DNA of 64,000 bases from Helicobacter pylori NQ4053 (GTDB lineage Bacteria; Campylobacterota; Campylobacteria; Campylobacterales; Helicobacteraceae), in assembly GCF_000274605.1 (NCBI RefSeq), contig NZ_AKNV01000005.1, positions 1 to 64,000 of the forward strand, given 5' to 3'. Below, in pieces: positions 37,478-47,232 of the stretch (its first letter is position 1; each line of letters opens with the position of its first letter). A model generated the notes under the pieces. The model saw only the letters and a program-made list of their open reading frames with translations, did no database searches and was not told the DNA's origin. The position numbers and the translations under genes are program-made.

Positions 37478-38488
37478 ATGAAAGAACGGATAGTCAATCT
37501 AGAAACTTTGGATTTTGAAACTTCTCAAGAAGTGAGTTTGCGCCCTAGTCTTTGGGAAGATTTTATCGGTCAAGAAAAGATTAAAAGCAACTTGCAAATT
37601 TCTATTTGCGCGGCTAAAAAACGCCAAGAAAGTTTGGATCACATGCTCTTTTTTGGCCCGCCCGGTTTGGGTAAAACTTCAATCAGCCATATCATCGCTA
37701 AAGAAATGGAAACCAATATCAAAATCACCGCCGCTCCCATGATAGAAAAAAGCGGTGATTTAGCCGCCATTTTGACGAATTTGCAAGCTAAAGACATTCT
37801 TTTCATTGATGAAATCCACCGGCTCAGTCCAGCGATTGAAGAGGTTTTATACCCGGCGATGGAAGATTTTAGGTTGGATATTATCATAGGCTCAGGTCCA
37901 GCGGCTCAAACCATTAAAATTGATTTACCCCCTTTCACCCTCATCGGCGCTACCACTAGAGCTGGAATGCTCTCTAACCCCTTAAGAGACAGATTTGGCA
38001 TGAGTTTTAGGATGCAATTTTATAGCCCTAGCGAACTGGCTCTCATCATCAAAAAAGCCGCCATTAAACTCAACCAAGACATCAAAGAAGAAAGCGCTGA
38101 TGAAATCGCTAAAAGGAGCAGAGGCACGCCAAGGATTGCTCTAAGGCTTTTAAAAAGGGTGCGCGATTTTGCATTAGTCAAAAATTCAAGCTTGATGGAT
38201 TTAAACATCACTTTGCATGCCTTGAATGAATTAGGCGTGAATGAATTGGGCTTTGATGAAGCGGATTTGGCGTATTTATCTTTGTTGGCTAACGCTCAAG
38301 GAAAGCCGGTGGGTTTGAACACGATTGCAGCGTCTATGAGAGAAGATGAAGGCACGATTGAAGACGTGATTGAGCCTTTTTTACTCGCTAATGGTTATTT
38401 AGAGCGCACCGCTAAAGGCAGAATCGCCACGCCTAAAACCCATGCGCTTTTAAAAATCCCCACTTTAAAGTCTCAAACTTTATTTTAA
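37478..38488 (+). CDS. ruvB: Holliday junction helicase RuvB
   Basis: 336 residues. RuvB motifs: [20 protein letters not shown], Walker [10 protein letters not shown] (about 60), [20 protein letters not shown] (Walker B), [18 protein letters not shown] (sensor and arginine finger) and C-terminal winged helix [20 protein letters not shown]. Drives branch migration with RuvA. Directly follows panB with no gap. Confidence 0.97.
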   Translation: MKERIVNLETLDFETSQEVSLRPSLWEDFIGQEKIKSNLQISICAAKKRQESLDHMLFFGPPGLGKTSISHIIAKEMETNIKITAAPMIEKSGDLAAILTNLQAKDILFIDEIHRLSPAIEEVLYPAMEDFRLDIIIGSGPAAQTIKIDLPPFTLIGATTRAGMLSNPLRDRFGMSFRMQFYSPSELALIIKKAAIKLNQDIKEESADEIAKRSRGTPRIALRLLKRVRDFALVKNSSLMDLNITLHALNELGVNELGFDEADLAYLSLLANAQGKPVGLNTIAASMREDEGTIEDVIEPFLLANGYLERTAKGRIATPKTHALLKIPTLKSQTLF

Positions 38489-38512
38489 TCTTGTTTAGAA
38501 AGAAAATTACAC

Positions 38513-38518
38513 TACAAT
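38513..38518 (+). promoter_or_regulatory. -10 box of tatB
   Basis: TACAAT in ACACTACAATAACG, 37 bases before the tatB start. Confidence 0.45.
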
Positions 38519-38554
38519 AACGATAAAATTTTAAGGGTGTGAAAGTAGATCATT

Positions 38555-39037
38555 ATGTTTGGCATGGGCTTTTTTGAAATCCTTGTGGTGTTGGTTGTAG
38601 CGATTATTTTTTTAGGGCCAGAAAAATTCCCCCAAGCTGTCGTGGATATGGTGAAATTTTTTCGTGCGGTTAAAAAAACGCTCAATGACGCCAAGGACAC
38701 TTTAGATAAAGAAATCAATATTGAAGAAATCAAAAAAGAAACCCTAGAATATCAAAAGCTCTTTGAAAATAAAGTGGAGAGTCTTAAAGGCGTTAAGATT
38801 GAAGAATTAGAAGACGCTAAAATAACTGCAGAAAAGGAGATTAAAAGCATTCAGGATTTGATGCAAGATTACCAACAAAGCCTAGAAAACAACGCACCCC
38901 CTAACCATTCCAATAAAGAAGTTTCCAATGAAGAAGCCTTAAATAAAGAAGCTTCAAGCGATGAATCTCTTAAAGAAGTCCAATTAGCAACCGATAACAA
39001 CGCCAAAGAACACGACAAAGAAAAAGAGCATGTTTGA
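38555..39037 (+). CDS. tatB: Sec-independent translocase TatB
   Basis: 160 residues: N-terminal membrane helix (about 4-21), the FLGPEKFP hinge, an amphipathic helix (VVDMVKFFRAVKKTLND), then a long acidic tail. The residues after the start, MFGMGFFEILVV, fit TatB. Binds twin-arginine signal peptides with TatC. Overlaps tatC by eight bases. Confidence 0.93.
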   Translation: MFGMGFFEILVVLVVAIIFLGPEKFPQAVVDMVKFFRAVKKTLNDAKDTLDKEINIEEIKKETLEYQKLFENKVESLKGVKIEELEDAKITAEKEIKSIQDLMQDYQQSLENNAPPNHSNKEVSNEEALNKEASSDESLKEVQLATDNNAKEHDKEKEHV

Positions 39038-39752
39038 AGATTTAAAACCGCATTTACAGGAATTAAGAAAGCGTTTGATGGTTTCTGTAGGAACGATTTT
39101 AGTGGCGTTTTTGGGGTGTTTTCATTTTTGGAAAAATATTTTTGAATTTGTTAAAAATTCTTATAAAGGCACGCTCATTCAGCTCTCCCCTATTGAAGGG
39201 GTCATGGTGGCGATTAAAATCAGTTTTTCAGCCGCTATCGTCATTTCCATGCCCATTATCTTTTGGCAATTGTGGCTTTTTATCGCTCCAGGGCTTTATA
39301 AGAATGAAAAAAAAGTGATTTTGCCTTTTGTGTTTTTTGGGAGTGGCATGTTTTTAATTGGGGCGGCATTTTCTTATTATGTGGTGTTCCCTTTCATCAT
39401 TGAATACTTAGCCACTTTTGGGAGCGATGTGTTTGCGGCTAATATTTCTGCGTCCAGTTATGTGAGCTTTTTCACGCGCTTGATTTTAGGCTTTGGCGTG
39501 GCGTTTGAATTGCCTGTTTTGGCGTATTTTTTGGCTAAAGTGGGCTTGATCACTGATGCGAGCCTGAAAGCGTATTTTAAATACGCTATTGTAGTGATTT
39601 TTATTGTAGCAGCCATTATCACTCCCCCTGATGTGGTGAGTCAAATCTTTATGGCATTGCCTTTAGTGGGGCTTTATGGGCTTTCTATTTTGATTGCCAA
39701 AATGGTCAATCCGGCTCCTAAAGATAACGAAAATGACACCAAAGAGAATTAG
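39030..39752 (+). CDS. tatC: Sec-independent translocase TatC
   Basis: 240 residues with six membrane segments. MFEDLKPHLQELRKRLMVSV is the N-terminal TatC signature; LSPIEGVMVAIKISF, FVFFGSGMFLIGAAFSYYVV, FGVAFELPVLAYFLA and ITPPDVVSQIFMALPL follow. Core of the twin-arginine receptor; TatA is elsewhere. Confidence 0.95.
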   Translation: MFEDLKPHLQELRKRLMVSVGTILVAFLGCFHFWKNIFEFVKNSYKGTLIQLSPIEGVMVAIKISFSAAIVISMPIIFWQLWLFIAPGLYKNEKKVILPFVFFGSGMFLIGAAFSYYVVFPFIIEYLATFGSDVFAANISASSYVSFFTRLILGFGVAFELPVLAYFLAKVGLITDASLKAYFKYAIVVIFIVAAIITPPDVVSQIFMALPLVGLYGLSILIAKMVNPAPKDNENDTKEN

Positions 39753-40790
39753 TTGAAAGAATTTGATTTAGAGAGCTATGATTATTATTTGCCTAAGGAA
39801 TTGATCGCCAACTACCCCGTTTTGCCCAAAGAAAAGGCTAAATTACTCGTCTATGAAAGGCGTTCGCAAACAATCACGCACACCACTTTTGAGCATGTTT
39901 TAGACTTTTTCCCTAAAAACGCCCTTGTGGTGTTGAACGACACTAAAGTGATGAAGGCTAGGCTTTTTGGATCTAAACATGCCTTTTTGCCATCAAAAAC
40001 GACTGAAGTGTTTTTCCACCGCTTTTTTAAAGGCAACACCGCCCTAACTCAAATTAAGGGTAAGATCAAAGTGGGGGATAAAATCTTTTTTGATACAAAT
40101 TATCACGCTGAAGTCTTAGAATTGCTTCATAACGGCCAGCGCTTGATCGCTTTTTATGACAATCAAACCCCCTTAAATCAAGAAAATATCTTAAAGCTTT
40201 TAGAACAATACGGGCATATGCCCTTACCCCCTTATATTAAAAGAGCGGATGAGAGTTTGGATGCGCATGAATACCAGAGCGTGTTCGCTAAACACATCGG
40301 CGCGGTGGCTGCCCCTACGGCGTCATTGCATTTTTCTCAAAATACCTTAGAAAAATTATTGAAAGATTTCAAGCACGCTTTTTTGACCTTACATGTGGGA
40401 GCTGGGACTTTTCTTGGCGTAGAAACTAAGGACATTAGAGAGCATCAAATCCATACAGAAGTTTTACGCATTCCTAAAAAAAGCCAAGAAATTTTGCAAG
40501 AATCCCAAGAGGTTTTATGCATCGGCACGACCGCTTTAAGGAGCGTGGAATACTTTAAGCGTTTAGAAAACCCTAATCAAGAATCGTTTGAATGCGACAT
40601 CTTCTTGCATCTTGCCAATCCTATCCAGCATGTCAATCACTTGCTCACTAATTTCCATTTGCCCAAATCAAGCCTTTTAATGCTTGTAAGTGCGATGATA
40701 GGCTTAGAAAAAACCAAAGAAATCTACAAAATAGCCATAGAAAAGAAGTATCGTTTTTATTCTTATGGCGATGGGATGCTGATTTTATGA
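39753..40790 (+). CDS. queA: tRNA queuosine QueA
   Basis: 345 residues from a TTG start directly after the tatC stop. Signature sequences: YDYYLPKELIANYPVLPKEK, VLNDTKVMKARLFG, GHMPLPPYIKR, YQSVFAKHIGAVAAPTASLH, LHVGAGTFLGVETKDIREHQ and IGTTALRSVEYF. Transfers ribosyl from SAM to preQ1 in tRNA. Overlaps rsmG by four bases. Confidence 0.94.
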   Translation: MKEFDLESYDYYLPKELIANYPVLPKEKAKLLVYERRSQTITHTTFEHVLDFFPKNALVVLNDTKVMKARLFGSKHAFLPSKTTEVFFHRFFKGNTALTQIKGKIKVGDKIFFDTNYHAEVLELLHNGQRLIAFYDNQTPLNQENILKLLEQYGHMPLPPYIKRADESLDAHEYQSVFAKHIGAVAAPTASLHFSQNTLEKLLKDFKHAFLTLHVGAGTFLGVETKDIREHQIHTEVLRIPKKSQEILQESQEVLCIGTTALRSVEYFKRLENPNQESFECDIFLHLANPIQHVNHLLTNFHLPKSSLLMLVSAMIGLEKTKEIYKIAIEKKYRFYSYGDGMLIL

Positions 40791-41323
40791 ACCCCTTATT
40801 GCAAGATTATGCGCGCATCCTTTTAGAATGGAATCAAACGCACAACTTGAGCGGCGCGAGGAATTTAAGCGAGTTAGAACCCCAGATCACAGACGCTCTA
40901 AAGCCCTTAGAATTTATCAAAGATTTTAAAAGCTGCTTGGATATTGGGAGCGGGGCGGGACTTCCTGCTATCCCTTTAGCCCTTGAAAAACCTGAAGCGC
41001 AATTCATTCTTTTAGAGCCAAGGGTAAAAAGAGCGGCTTTTTTAAATTACATTAAAAGCGTTTTGCCTTTAAAAAATATTGAAATCATTAAAAAGCGTTT
41101 AGAAGATTATCAAAATCTTTTACAAGTGGATTTAATCACTTCTAGAGCGGTCGCTAGCTCTTCTTTTTTGATAGAAAAAAGCCAACGCTTCCTAAAAGAT
41201 AAGGGGCATTTTTTATTCTACAAAGGCGAGCAGTTAAAGAATGAAATCGCTTATAAAACCACTGAATGCTTTGTGTATCAAAAGCGTATTTATTTTTACA
41301 AATCAAAGGAAAGTTTATGTTAA
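40787..41323 (+). CDS. rsmG: 16S rRNA G527 methyltransferase RsmG
   Basis: 178 residues (GidB). WNQTHNLSGARNLSELEPQI, the SAM-binding LDIGSGAGLPAIPLALEKPE (about 46-65), ILLEPRVKRAAFLNYI and DLITSRAVASSSFL. Shorter than E. coli RsmG (207). Ends seven bases inside the next gene. Confidence 0.9.
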   Translation: MNPLLQDYARILLEWNQTHNLSGARNLSELEPQITDALKPLEFIKDFKSCLDIGSGAGLPAIPLALEKPEAQFILLEPRVKRAAFLNYIKSVLPLKNIEIIKKRLEDYQNLLQVDLITSRAVASSSFLIEKSQRFLKDKGHFLFYKGEQLKNEIAYKTTECFVYQKRIYFYKSKESLC

Positions 41324-41559
41324 GAATTTTAATCCCCTTACTCATTATCGTGTGGGTTTTATGGCGTTTGTTTTTGAGGCAAAAACCCCACAAAAACGAC
41401 CACAGAGACAACCACTCTTACACGCAACAAACCCCCAAAGAATTAGAAGATCACATGATTGTATGCTCTAAATGCCAAACCTATGTCTCTAGCAAAGACG
41501 CTATTTATAGCGGAGCGGTAGCCTATTGCAGTGAAACTTGTTTGAATGATAAGGGGTAA
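41317..41559 (+). CDS. Small membrane-anchored zinc-ribbon protein (PP0621 type)
   Basis: 80 residues from ATG 41317, preceded by AAAGGAAAGTTT. One membrane helix (MLRILIPLLIIVWVLWRLFL), a His/Asn/Lys-rich linker, and a C-terminal metal-binding-like VCSKCQTYVSSKDAIYSG followed by YCSETCLNDKG (two CxxC/CxxxC pairs). Matches small PP0621-like proteins of unknown function. HP1064-like. Confidence 0.8.
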   Translation: MLRILIPLLIIVWVLWRLFLRQKPHKNDHRDNHSYTQQTPKELEDHMIVCSKCQTYVSSKDAIYSGAVAYCSETCLNDKG

Positions 41560-41561
41560 AC

Positions 41562-41969
41562 ATGCTTATTTTAGGACACCCTTTAATCCCTAGTGCTCGT
41601 TTTGTTTTCGTTAAAAACACCGATGGCATTCATTCCAGTGCCAATAACGATATAGTGTGTTTTGAAGCAAACCCAAAAAATTTGGAATTAGCCCAATATT
41701 GCTGTGAAAATAGCGTCCATTTTAGCGTGATCTTTTTATCGCACAAGATAGAAACGGACGCCTTTTTTTTATTCAACGCTTTCAAACCGCTCTATTGTAT
41801 TTTTAAGGATATTAAGCAAGCCATACTCGCCCAACAACACGCCACTAATTACTTATTAGATAGCAAAATCTTGTTTTCTATGGATTTTAACGATACAGAG
41901 TCGTGGGAAATTTGCGCTAAAAATCAAATAGATGGCGTCATTTCTAAAGATTCACTCCTTTTGAAATAA
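41562..41969 (+). CDS. Hypothetical protein, rsmG operon
   Basis: 135 residues, no family recognised. It mixes alpha and beta regions; DIVCFEANPKNLELAQYCCE and DIKQAILAQQHATNYLLDSK stand out. It follows the zinc-ribbon gene by two bases and is probably in the queA-rsmG transcript. HP1065-like. No signal peptide. Confidence 0.65.
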   Translation: MLILGHPLIPSARFVFVKNTDGIHSSANNDIVCFEANPKNLELAQYCCENSVHFSVIFLSHKIETDAFFLFNAFKPLYCIFKDIKQAILAQQHATNYLLDSKILFSMDFNDTESWEICAKNQIDGVISKDSLLLK

Positions 41970-41992
41970 GCCCTTTTTAAACAAATCTTAGT

Positions 41993-41998
41993 TATAAT
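41993..41998 (+). promoter_or_regulatory. -10 box of tRNA-Ser
   Basis: TATAAT in TTAGTTATAATAAGCCCG, 13 bases before the tRNA 5' end. Confidence 0.6.
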
Positions 41999-42011
41999 AA
42001 GCCCGTTTTAA

Positions 42012-42099
42012 GGGGAGATGTCCGAGCGGTTGAAGGAGCACGCCTGGAACGCGTGTAAGGTGCAAGCCTTCGAGGGTTCGAATCCCTCTCTCTCCGCCA
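42012..42099 (+). tRNA. tRNA-Ser (anticodon GGA)
   Basis: 88 nt with CCA encoded. Acceptor GGGGAGA pairs with TCTCTCC (one G-U). Anticodon stem CACGC/GCGTG with loop CTGGAAC gives anticodon GGA. A long variable arm (TAAGGTGCAAGCCTTC) marks a class II serine tRNA. T arm GAGGG-TTCGAAT-CCCTC. Reads UCC and UCU. Confidence 0.97.
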
Positions 42100-42114
42100 T
42101 TTTAAAAATGCCAT

Positions 42115-42717
42115 TTAAAAATGCCACGAGTGCGAAACAAAAAACAAAAAACTCCTTTCAAACAAGCTGCGCCTTTCAGGCGTTAAAAAGATTTTCATGC
42201 CAATTTCCACATCCACCTTATGATACAAAACGATCGTGCGAAACTGCACCCCAAACTTCCCGATAGCCCTAAAATAAGTGTTGTGAAAATTGAAATCTTT
42301 CAATGAATCCCAAGTATTCACCACCAAATCTTTGACCTTATTATTGAGTATCCATGTGTTAGCCGCTAGTTGCAAGCCAAAGAAAAAAGCCCAGCGGTTG
42401 ATAGGGTTTTTAGCGTAAGCGACCATAAAATCCCCTCCCACCCCATAAGTGAACATGTTCGCTTGTAAAGTAGAGTCATTATTAAAAAGCACATTGCCAT
42501 AATCTATAAAGAAATAATACCTAGAATAAGCCCAATCGTTTTTAGGATTCACTTCATAGCCTTGAAGGATTGAAGCCCCTTGTAAAAGCTTGTTAGTGTT
42601 TAAAGGGCGCATAAACACCGTGCCTATTTGATAAGAAGAAGACATGTAACTCAAATTTTCAGCATTTAAAATATTTAAAAAACTTATACCCAGCATTAAA
42701 ATTCTTAAATAATACAC
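42115..42717 (-). CDS. Small outer membrane protein
   Basis: 200 residues: signal peptide (about 1-19, LMLGISFLNILNA), then a small barrel pattern (YMSSSYQIGTVFMRPLN, VGGDFMVAYAKNPINRWAFF, GKFGVQFRTIVLYHKVDVEI) ending in FFVSHSWHF with a terminal Phe. Helicobacter outer membrane protein, HP1066-like; function unknown. Its 3' end is 15 bases from the tRNA. Confidence 0.7.
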   Translation of the reverse strand: MYYLRILMLGISFLNILNAENLSYMSSSYQIGTVFMRPLNTNKLLQGASILQGYEVNPKNDWAYSRYYFFIDYGNVLFNNDSTLQANMFTYGVGGDFMVAYAKNPINRWAFFFGLQLAANTWILNNKVKDLVVNTWDSLKDFNFHNTYFRAIGKFGVQFRTIVLYHKVDVEIGMKIFLTPERRSLFERSFLFFVSHSWHF

Positions 42718-43005
42718 TTACTTGTAAAATCCTTGTCTTTCTTTTTTCAAACCATCCAATGACCCTTTATCGCACTCAAAAGTTATTTTATTACTTTTAA
42801 ACGATTATGATAGCAAACAAACTGATTTTTTTACAAATGAGAACGCTCATTAAACGCTCCATTTAGCCAATGATTATTGTCGGTCAAGGTAATTTTAATC
42901 AAAACATGCTATTATTTGGAATGATTTATTATTATAAGGCGTTAGAGACGCTTTGGCTGTTTAAAAAGAGCCTAATTTAAATGCAATCTTAAAAGGAGAA
43001 GCACT

Positions 43006-43380
43006 TTGAAACTACTGGTAGTAGATGATAGCTCAACTATGAGAAGAATTATTAAAAATACACTTTCACGCTTAGGCTATGAAGATGTTTTAGAAGCTGA
43101 GCATGGGGTGGAAGCTTGGGAGAAACTAGACGCTAATGCGGACACTAAGGTGCTTATTACAGATTGGAACATGCCTGAAATGAACGGCTTGGATCTTGTT
43201 AAAAAGGTGCGCTCTGATAGCCGTTTTAAAGAAATCCCTATCATTATGATCACCACAGAGGGCGGTAAAGCTGAGGTCATTACGGCTTTGAAAGCGGGTG
43301 TGAACAACTACATTGTGAAACCTTTTACCCCCCAAGTTTTGAAAGAAAAATTAGAGGTTGTTTTAGGGACGAACGATTGA
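43006..43380 (+). CDS. cheY: Chemotaxis response regulator CheY
   Basis: 124 residues, a single receiver domain with all catalytic residues: VVDDSST (acidic pair), ITDWNMPEMNG (phospho-Asp near 53), MITTEGG (Thr), YIVKPF (Lys). Phospho-CheY binds FliM, encoded in this window, to change flagellar rotation. SD AAAAGGAGAAG. The 288 bases upstream (42718-43005) are AT-rich, with a short GCGT/ACGC hairpin near 42940. Confidence 0.96.
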   Translation: MKLLVVDDSSTMRRIIKNTLSRLGYEDVLEAEHGVEAWEKLDANADTKVLITDWNMPEMNGLDLVKKVRSDSRFKEIPIIMITTEGGKAEVITALKAGVNNYIVKPFTPQVLKEKLEVVLGTND

Positions 43381-44370
43381 GTGTTAGAATCAATGTATTA
43401 TGAGTTTTTCTTTATCTTCCCTAAGGAGCGAGAGCTTTTTGAGAGCTTTCTTTTAGACACCACACATCTAGCCTTAGAAGAATCAAGCTTAGACAATTTA
43501 AAAGCGTTTGACGATGAAGAAACCATTGACTTTATAAGCCAATCCAATTGGCGTTATTTCGCCACTCATGACCCCCTAAAGAAAGATTTAAAAGAAAAAC
43601 CCCCACATCTCAAAAATTTCGTTATTTTACGCTCTGAAAAAAATTTGAGCGATTCGCTTTTTCCGGCGTTAGAAGCGTTTTGTTTGAATTTAAAACAAAA
43701 CCTGCAAAGTGAGTTTGATTTTTTCTATCTTTCACGCAATCTGGCTTCAAAAGACTGGCTAGAAGCCTACAAACAAGCTATTTTGCCGGTGCAATGCGCC
43801 AAATTTTACATACACCCTAGTTGGCATCAAAAACCAAGCCATGTCGCTACAGATGATAGCATAATGATTGATCCGGCTTTGGCCTTTGGATCAGGCCATC
43901 ATGAAAGCACTTCTATGTGTTTGGAACTGCTCTCTGATCTTGATTTAAAACGCAAAAACGCCTTAGATGTGGGCTGTGGGAGCGGGATTTTAAGCATCGC
44001 CTTAAAAAAACAAGGCGTTAGTGCTTTAAGCGCTTGCGATACGGATAGTTTAGCCGTTGAAGAAACCCTAAAAAATTTTAGCTTGAATCAAATCACCCTA
44101 TTAGCGCAAGATAAAATCATTTATGGCTCTACGCAAAAAATTAAAGGGCGTTTTGATATCATTGTGGCGAACATTGTCGCTGATGTGATTAAGAGTTTGT
44201 ATAGTGAATTTGTGCGGCTTTGTAACCACACTCTTATTTTATCAGGGATTTTAGAAACCCATTTAAACTCTGTTTTACAGATCTATTATAATGGATTTGA
44301 GGTTTTAGAACAGCGGCAGCGTAACGAATGGGTCGCTCTAAAATTGCTTAGAAAACAATCAATAAATTAA
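43381..44370 (+). CDS. prmA: Ribosomal protein L11 methyltransferase
   Basis: 329 residues. Motifs: DPALAFGSGHHESTSMCLEL, NALDVGCGSGILSIALKKQG (SAM site, about 193-212) and FDIIVANIVADVIKSL. Methylates L11. Start GTG right after the cheY stop (ATTGAGTG). Confidence 0.92.
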   Translation: MLESMYYEFFFIFPKERELFESFLLDTTHLALEESSLDNLKAFDDEETIDFISQSNWRYFATHDPLKKDLKEKPPHLKNFVILRSEKNLSDSLFPALEAFCLNLKQNLQSEFDFFYLSRNLASKDWLEAYKQAILPVQCAKFYIHPSWHQKPSHVATDDSIMIDPALAFGSGHHESTSMCLELLSDLDLKRKNALDVGCGSGILSIALKKQGVSALSACDTDSLAVEETLKNFSLNQITLLAQDKIIYGSTQKIKGRFDIIVANIVADVIKSLYSEFVRLCNHTLILSGILETHLNSVLQIYYNGFEVLEQRQRNEWVALKLLRKQSIN

Positions 44371-44378
44371 GGATTATA

Positions 44379-46277
44379 ATGAAACCAACGAACGAACCTA
44401 AAAAACCTTTTTTTCAAAGTCCCATTATCCTTGCGGTTCTTGGAGGGATTTTGCTCATCTTTTTTCTACGCTCTTTCAATTCTGATGGCAGTTTTTCGGA
44501 CAATTTCTTAGCTTCTAGCACTAAAAATGTGAGCTACCATGAAATCAAACAGCTCATCAGCAATAATGAAGTGGAAAATGTGAGTATCGGTCAAACTTTG
44601 ATCAAAGCCAGCCATAAAGAGGGCAACAATCGTGTGATTTATATCGCTAAACGAGTGCCTGATTTGACCTTAGTGCCTTTGTTAGACGAGAAAAAAATCA
44701 ATTATTCTGGTTTTAGCGAGTCTAACTTTTTTACCGACATGTTAGGGTGGCTCATGCCTATTTTAGTGATTTTAGGGCTATGGATGTTTATGGCAAACCG
44801 CATGCAAAAAAATATGGGTGGGGGTATTTTTGGCATGGGGAGTGCGAAAAAACTCATTAACGCTGAAAAACCTAATGTGCGTTTTAATGACATGGCGGGC
44901 AATGAAGAAGCCAAAGAAGAGGTGGTAGAAATCGTAGATTTTTTAAAATACCCCGAACGATACGCTAATTTAGGGGCTAAAATCCCTAAAGGCGTGTTAT
45001 TAGTAGGGCCTCCAGGAACCGGTAAAACCCTTTTAGCCAAAGCGGTAGCCGGCGAAGCGCATGTGCCGTTTTTCTCTATGGGAGGGAGCAGTTTCATTGA
45101 AATGTTTGTGGGATTAGGGGCAAGCAGGGTTAGGGATTTGTTTGAAACCGCTAAAAAACAAGCCCCTAGTATCATTTTTATTGATGAAATTGATGCCATA
45201 GGTAAAAGCCGAGCGGCTGGAGGCGTGGTGAGCGGGAACGATGAAAGAGAGCAAACCTTAAACCAGCTCTTAGCCGAAATGGATGGTTTTGGGAGCGAAA
45301 ATGCGCCTGTAATTGTCTTAGCTGCAACGAACCGCCCTGAAATCTTAGATCCGGCCTTAATGCGTCCAGGGCGCTTTGACAGGCAGGTTTTAGTGGATAA
45401 GCCTGATTTTAATGGCAGGGTAGAAATCTTAAAAGTGCATATTAAAGGCGTGAAACTCGCTAATGATGTGAATTTGCAAGAAGTCGCCAAACTCACCGCA
45501 GGGCTTGCGGGAGCGGATTTAGCGAATATCATCAATGAAGCCGCGCTTTTAGCAGGAAGGAACAACCAAAAAGAAGTCAGGCAACAGCATTTAAAAGAAG
45601 CGGTTGAAAGGGGGATTGCAGGGTTAGAAAAGAAAAGTAGGCGCATCAGTCCTAAGGAAAAGAAAATCGTCGCCTACCATGAAAGCGGGCATGCCGTGAT
45701 TTCTGAAATGACTAAAGGGAGCGCTAGGGTGAATAAAGTCTCTATCATTCCAAGGGGCATGGCGGCTTTGGGCTACACCCTTAACACGCCTGAAGAAAAC
45801 AAATACTTGATGCAAAAACACGAACTCATCGCTGAAATTGATGTGCTTTTAGGCGGGAGAGCGGCTGAAGAAGTCTTTTTGGAAGAAATTTCTACCGGTG
45901 CGAGCAACGATTTAGAAAGAGCGACTGATATTATTAAGGGCATGGTGAGTTACTACGGCATGAGCAGTGTCAGTGGGCTTATGGTGTTAGAAAAACAGCG
46001 GAACGCCTTTTTAGGAGGCGGTTATGGAAGCAGTAGGGAATTTAGCGAAAAAACCGCAGAAGAAATGGATCTTTTCATTAAAAACTTGCTAGAAGAACGC
46101 TATAAACATGTCAAACAAACCTTGAGCGACTATAGAGAAGCGATTGAAATCATGGTCAAAGAATTGTTTGACAAAGAAGTCATTACAGGCGAGAGGGTGC
46201 GTGAAATCATCAGCGAATACGAGGCCGCCAATAATTTAGAAAGCCGTTTGATCCCTTTAGAAGAGCAAGCGAGTTAA
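44379..46277 (+). CDS. ftsH: ATP-dependent membrane protease FtsH
   Basis: 632 residues: two membrane helices (about 15-30 and 120-140) around a periplasmic loop; AAA+ domain with GPPGTGKTLLAKAVAGEAHV (about 210), FIDEIDAIGKS, second region of homology NRPEILDPALMRPGRFDRQV; zinc protease motif HESGHAV (about 433) and third ligand near TGASNDLERATDI. Degrades unstable membrane and cytosolic proteins. Essential in H. pylori. Confidence 0.97.
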   Translation: MKPTNEPKKPFFQSPIILAVLGGILLIFFLRSFNSDGSFSDNFLASSTKNVSYHEIKQLISNNEVENVSIGQTLIKASHKEGNNRVIYIAKRVPDLTLVPLLDEKKINYSGFSESNFFTDMLGWLMPILVILGLWMFMANRMQKNMGGGIFGMGSAKKLINAEKPNVRFNDMAGNEEAKEEVVEIVDFLKYPERYANLGAKIPKGVLLVGPPGTGKTLLAKAVAGEAHVPFFSMGGSSFIEMFVGLGASRVRDLFETAKKQAPSIIFIDEIDAIGKSRAAGGVVSGNDEREQTLNQLLAEMDGFGSENAPVIVLAATNRPEILDPALMRPGRFDRQVLVDKPDFNGRVEILKVHIKGVKLANDVNLQEVAKLTAGLAGADLANIINEAALLAGRNNQKEVRQQHLKEAVERGIAGLEKKSRRISPKEKKIVAYHESGHAVISEMTKGSARVNKVSIIPRGMAALGYTLNTPEENKYLMQKHELIAEIDVLLGGRAAEEVFLEEISTGASNDLERATDIIKGMVSYYGMSSVSGLMVLEKQRNAFLGGGYGSSREFSEKTAEEMDLFIKNLLEERYKHVKQTLSDYREAIEIMVKELFDKEVITGERVREIISEYEAANNLESRLIPLEEQAS

Positions 46278-46279
46278 AA

Positions 46280-46534
46280 GTGCGATCTTGCAAACAGATT
46301 TTTGATAAGGGTTTAAAGCCTTATGATAAACATTCTGTTTGTTTAAAGCTTTTTTCTAGGTTTTGTTTTCTCAAAATTCATGCTTACCAACAGCGTTATA
46401 AAGCGTTTGCTCTAACGCTCTTTTTTTGTGCGTTTTTTAACGCTTGTAAGATTTTTCTTCCCGCAATTGGTTTTGAAATCGTTTTTATTCCTATTCTAAA
46501 AGCCAAGTTAAAAAGAATCTCTAATGCCTATTAA
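46280..46534 (+). CDS. Hypothetical protein between ftsH and pssA
   Basis: 84 residues starting GTG three bases after ftsH. Basic, Cys- and Phe-rich, with one hydrophobic stretch (AFALTLFFCAFFNACKIFL). I recall a HP1070-type ORF here, but no family is recognised. Overlaps pssA by 11 bases. Could be a real small gene or a chance frame. Confidence 0.45.
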   Translation: MRSCKQIFDKGLKPYDKHSVCLKLFSRFCFLKIHAYQQRYKAFALTLFFCAFFNACKIFLPAIGFEIVFIPILKAKLKRISNAY

Positions 46535-47198
46535 CCCTCTCTATCTTTTCCCCAATCTTTTTACCGCTAGCAGTATTTTTTTAGGCATGATGAGTATTTT
46601 TTACGCTTCCAGTTACCAATTTGTCATGGCATGCTGGTTAGTGGTAGCGAGCCTTATTTTAGACGGGCTTGATGGGCGTGTCGCAAGGCTTACCAACACC
46701 ACTAGCAAGTTTGGTATTGAATTTGACTCCTTAGCTGATGTAATCGCTTTTGGAGTCGCCCCAAGCCTTATTACTTACTTTTATGTGGGGTATAATTTCG
46801 GGCGCATAGGTATGGCAGTGAGCGCGTTGTTTGTGATTTTTGGAGCGATACGATTGGCGCGATTCAATATCAGCACCAACACAAGCGACCCCTATTCTTT
46901 CATCGGTATCCCCATTCCTGCGGCGGCGGTATTGGTGGTGCTTTGTGTGTTATTGGATAATAAATACCATTTCTTAGAAGGCAATACCGAAAGGTTATTT
47001 TTAGGCTTTATTGTCTTATTGGGGGTGCTTATGGTGAGCAATATCCGCTACCCTAATTTTAAAAAAGTCAAATGGAATCTCAAGCTTTTCATCTTAGTGT
47101 TGATTTTTTTATCGTTAGTGTTTGTGCGCCCTTTAGAGGCTTTAAGCGTGTTTATGGGGTTGTATTTGATTTATGGCATCATTCGGTGGCTTTTTTAA
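46524..47198 (+). CDS. pssA: Phosphatidylserine synthase PssA
   Basis: 224 residues with six to eight membrane helices. The CDP-alcohol phosphatidyltransferase motif DGLDGRVARLTNTTSKFGIE then FDSLADV (about 51-77) has all conserved Asp/Gly/Arg residues. Makes phosphatidylserine, the precursor of phosphatidylethanolamine, from CDP-diacylglycerol and serine. Confidence 0.94.
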   Translation: MPINPLYLFPNLFTASSIFLGMMSIFYASSYQFVMACWLVVASLILDGLDGRVARLTNTTSKFGIEFDSLADVIAFGVAPSLITYFYVGYNFGRIGMAVSALFVIFGAIRLARFNISTNTSDPYSFIGIPIPAAAVLVVLCVLLDNKYHFLEGNTERLFLGFIVLLGVLMVSNIRYPNFKKVKWNLKLFILVLIFLSLVFVRPLEALSVFMGLYLIYGIIRWLF

Positions 47199-47232
47199 TG
47201 GTAAAAATTATTTTTAATAAAAATAAGAGTGC

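Noticed and set aside
42018..42266. 82-residue ORF starting inside tRNA-Ser
   Set aside because: Starts within the tRNA and overlaps the OMP gene on the other strand.
44702..45646. 314-residue minus-strand ORF opposite ftsH
   Set aside because: Antisense of a clear, conserved gene; Ser/Leu/Pro-rich composition typical of a shadow frame.
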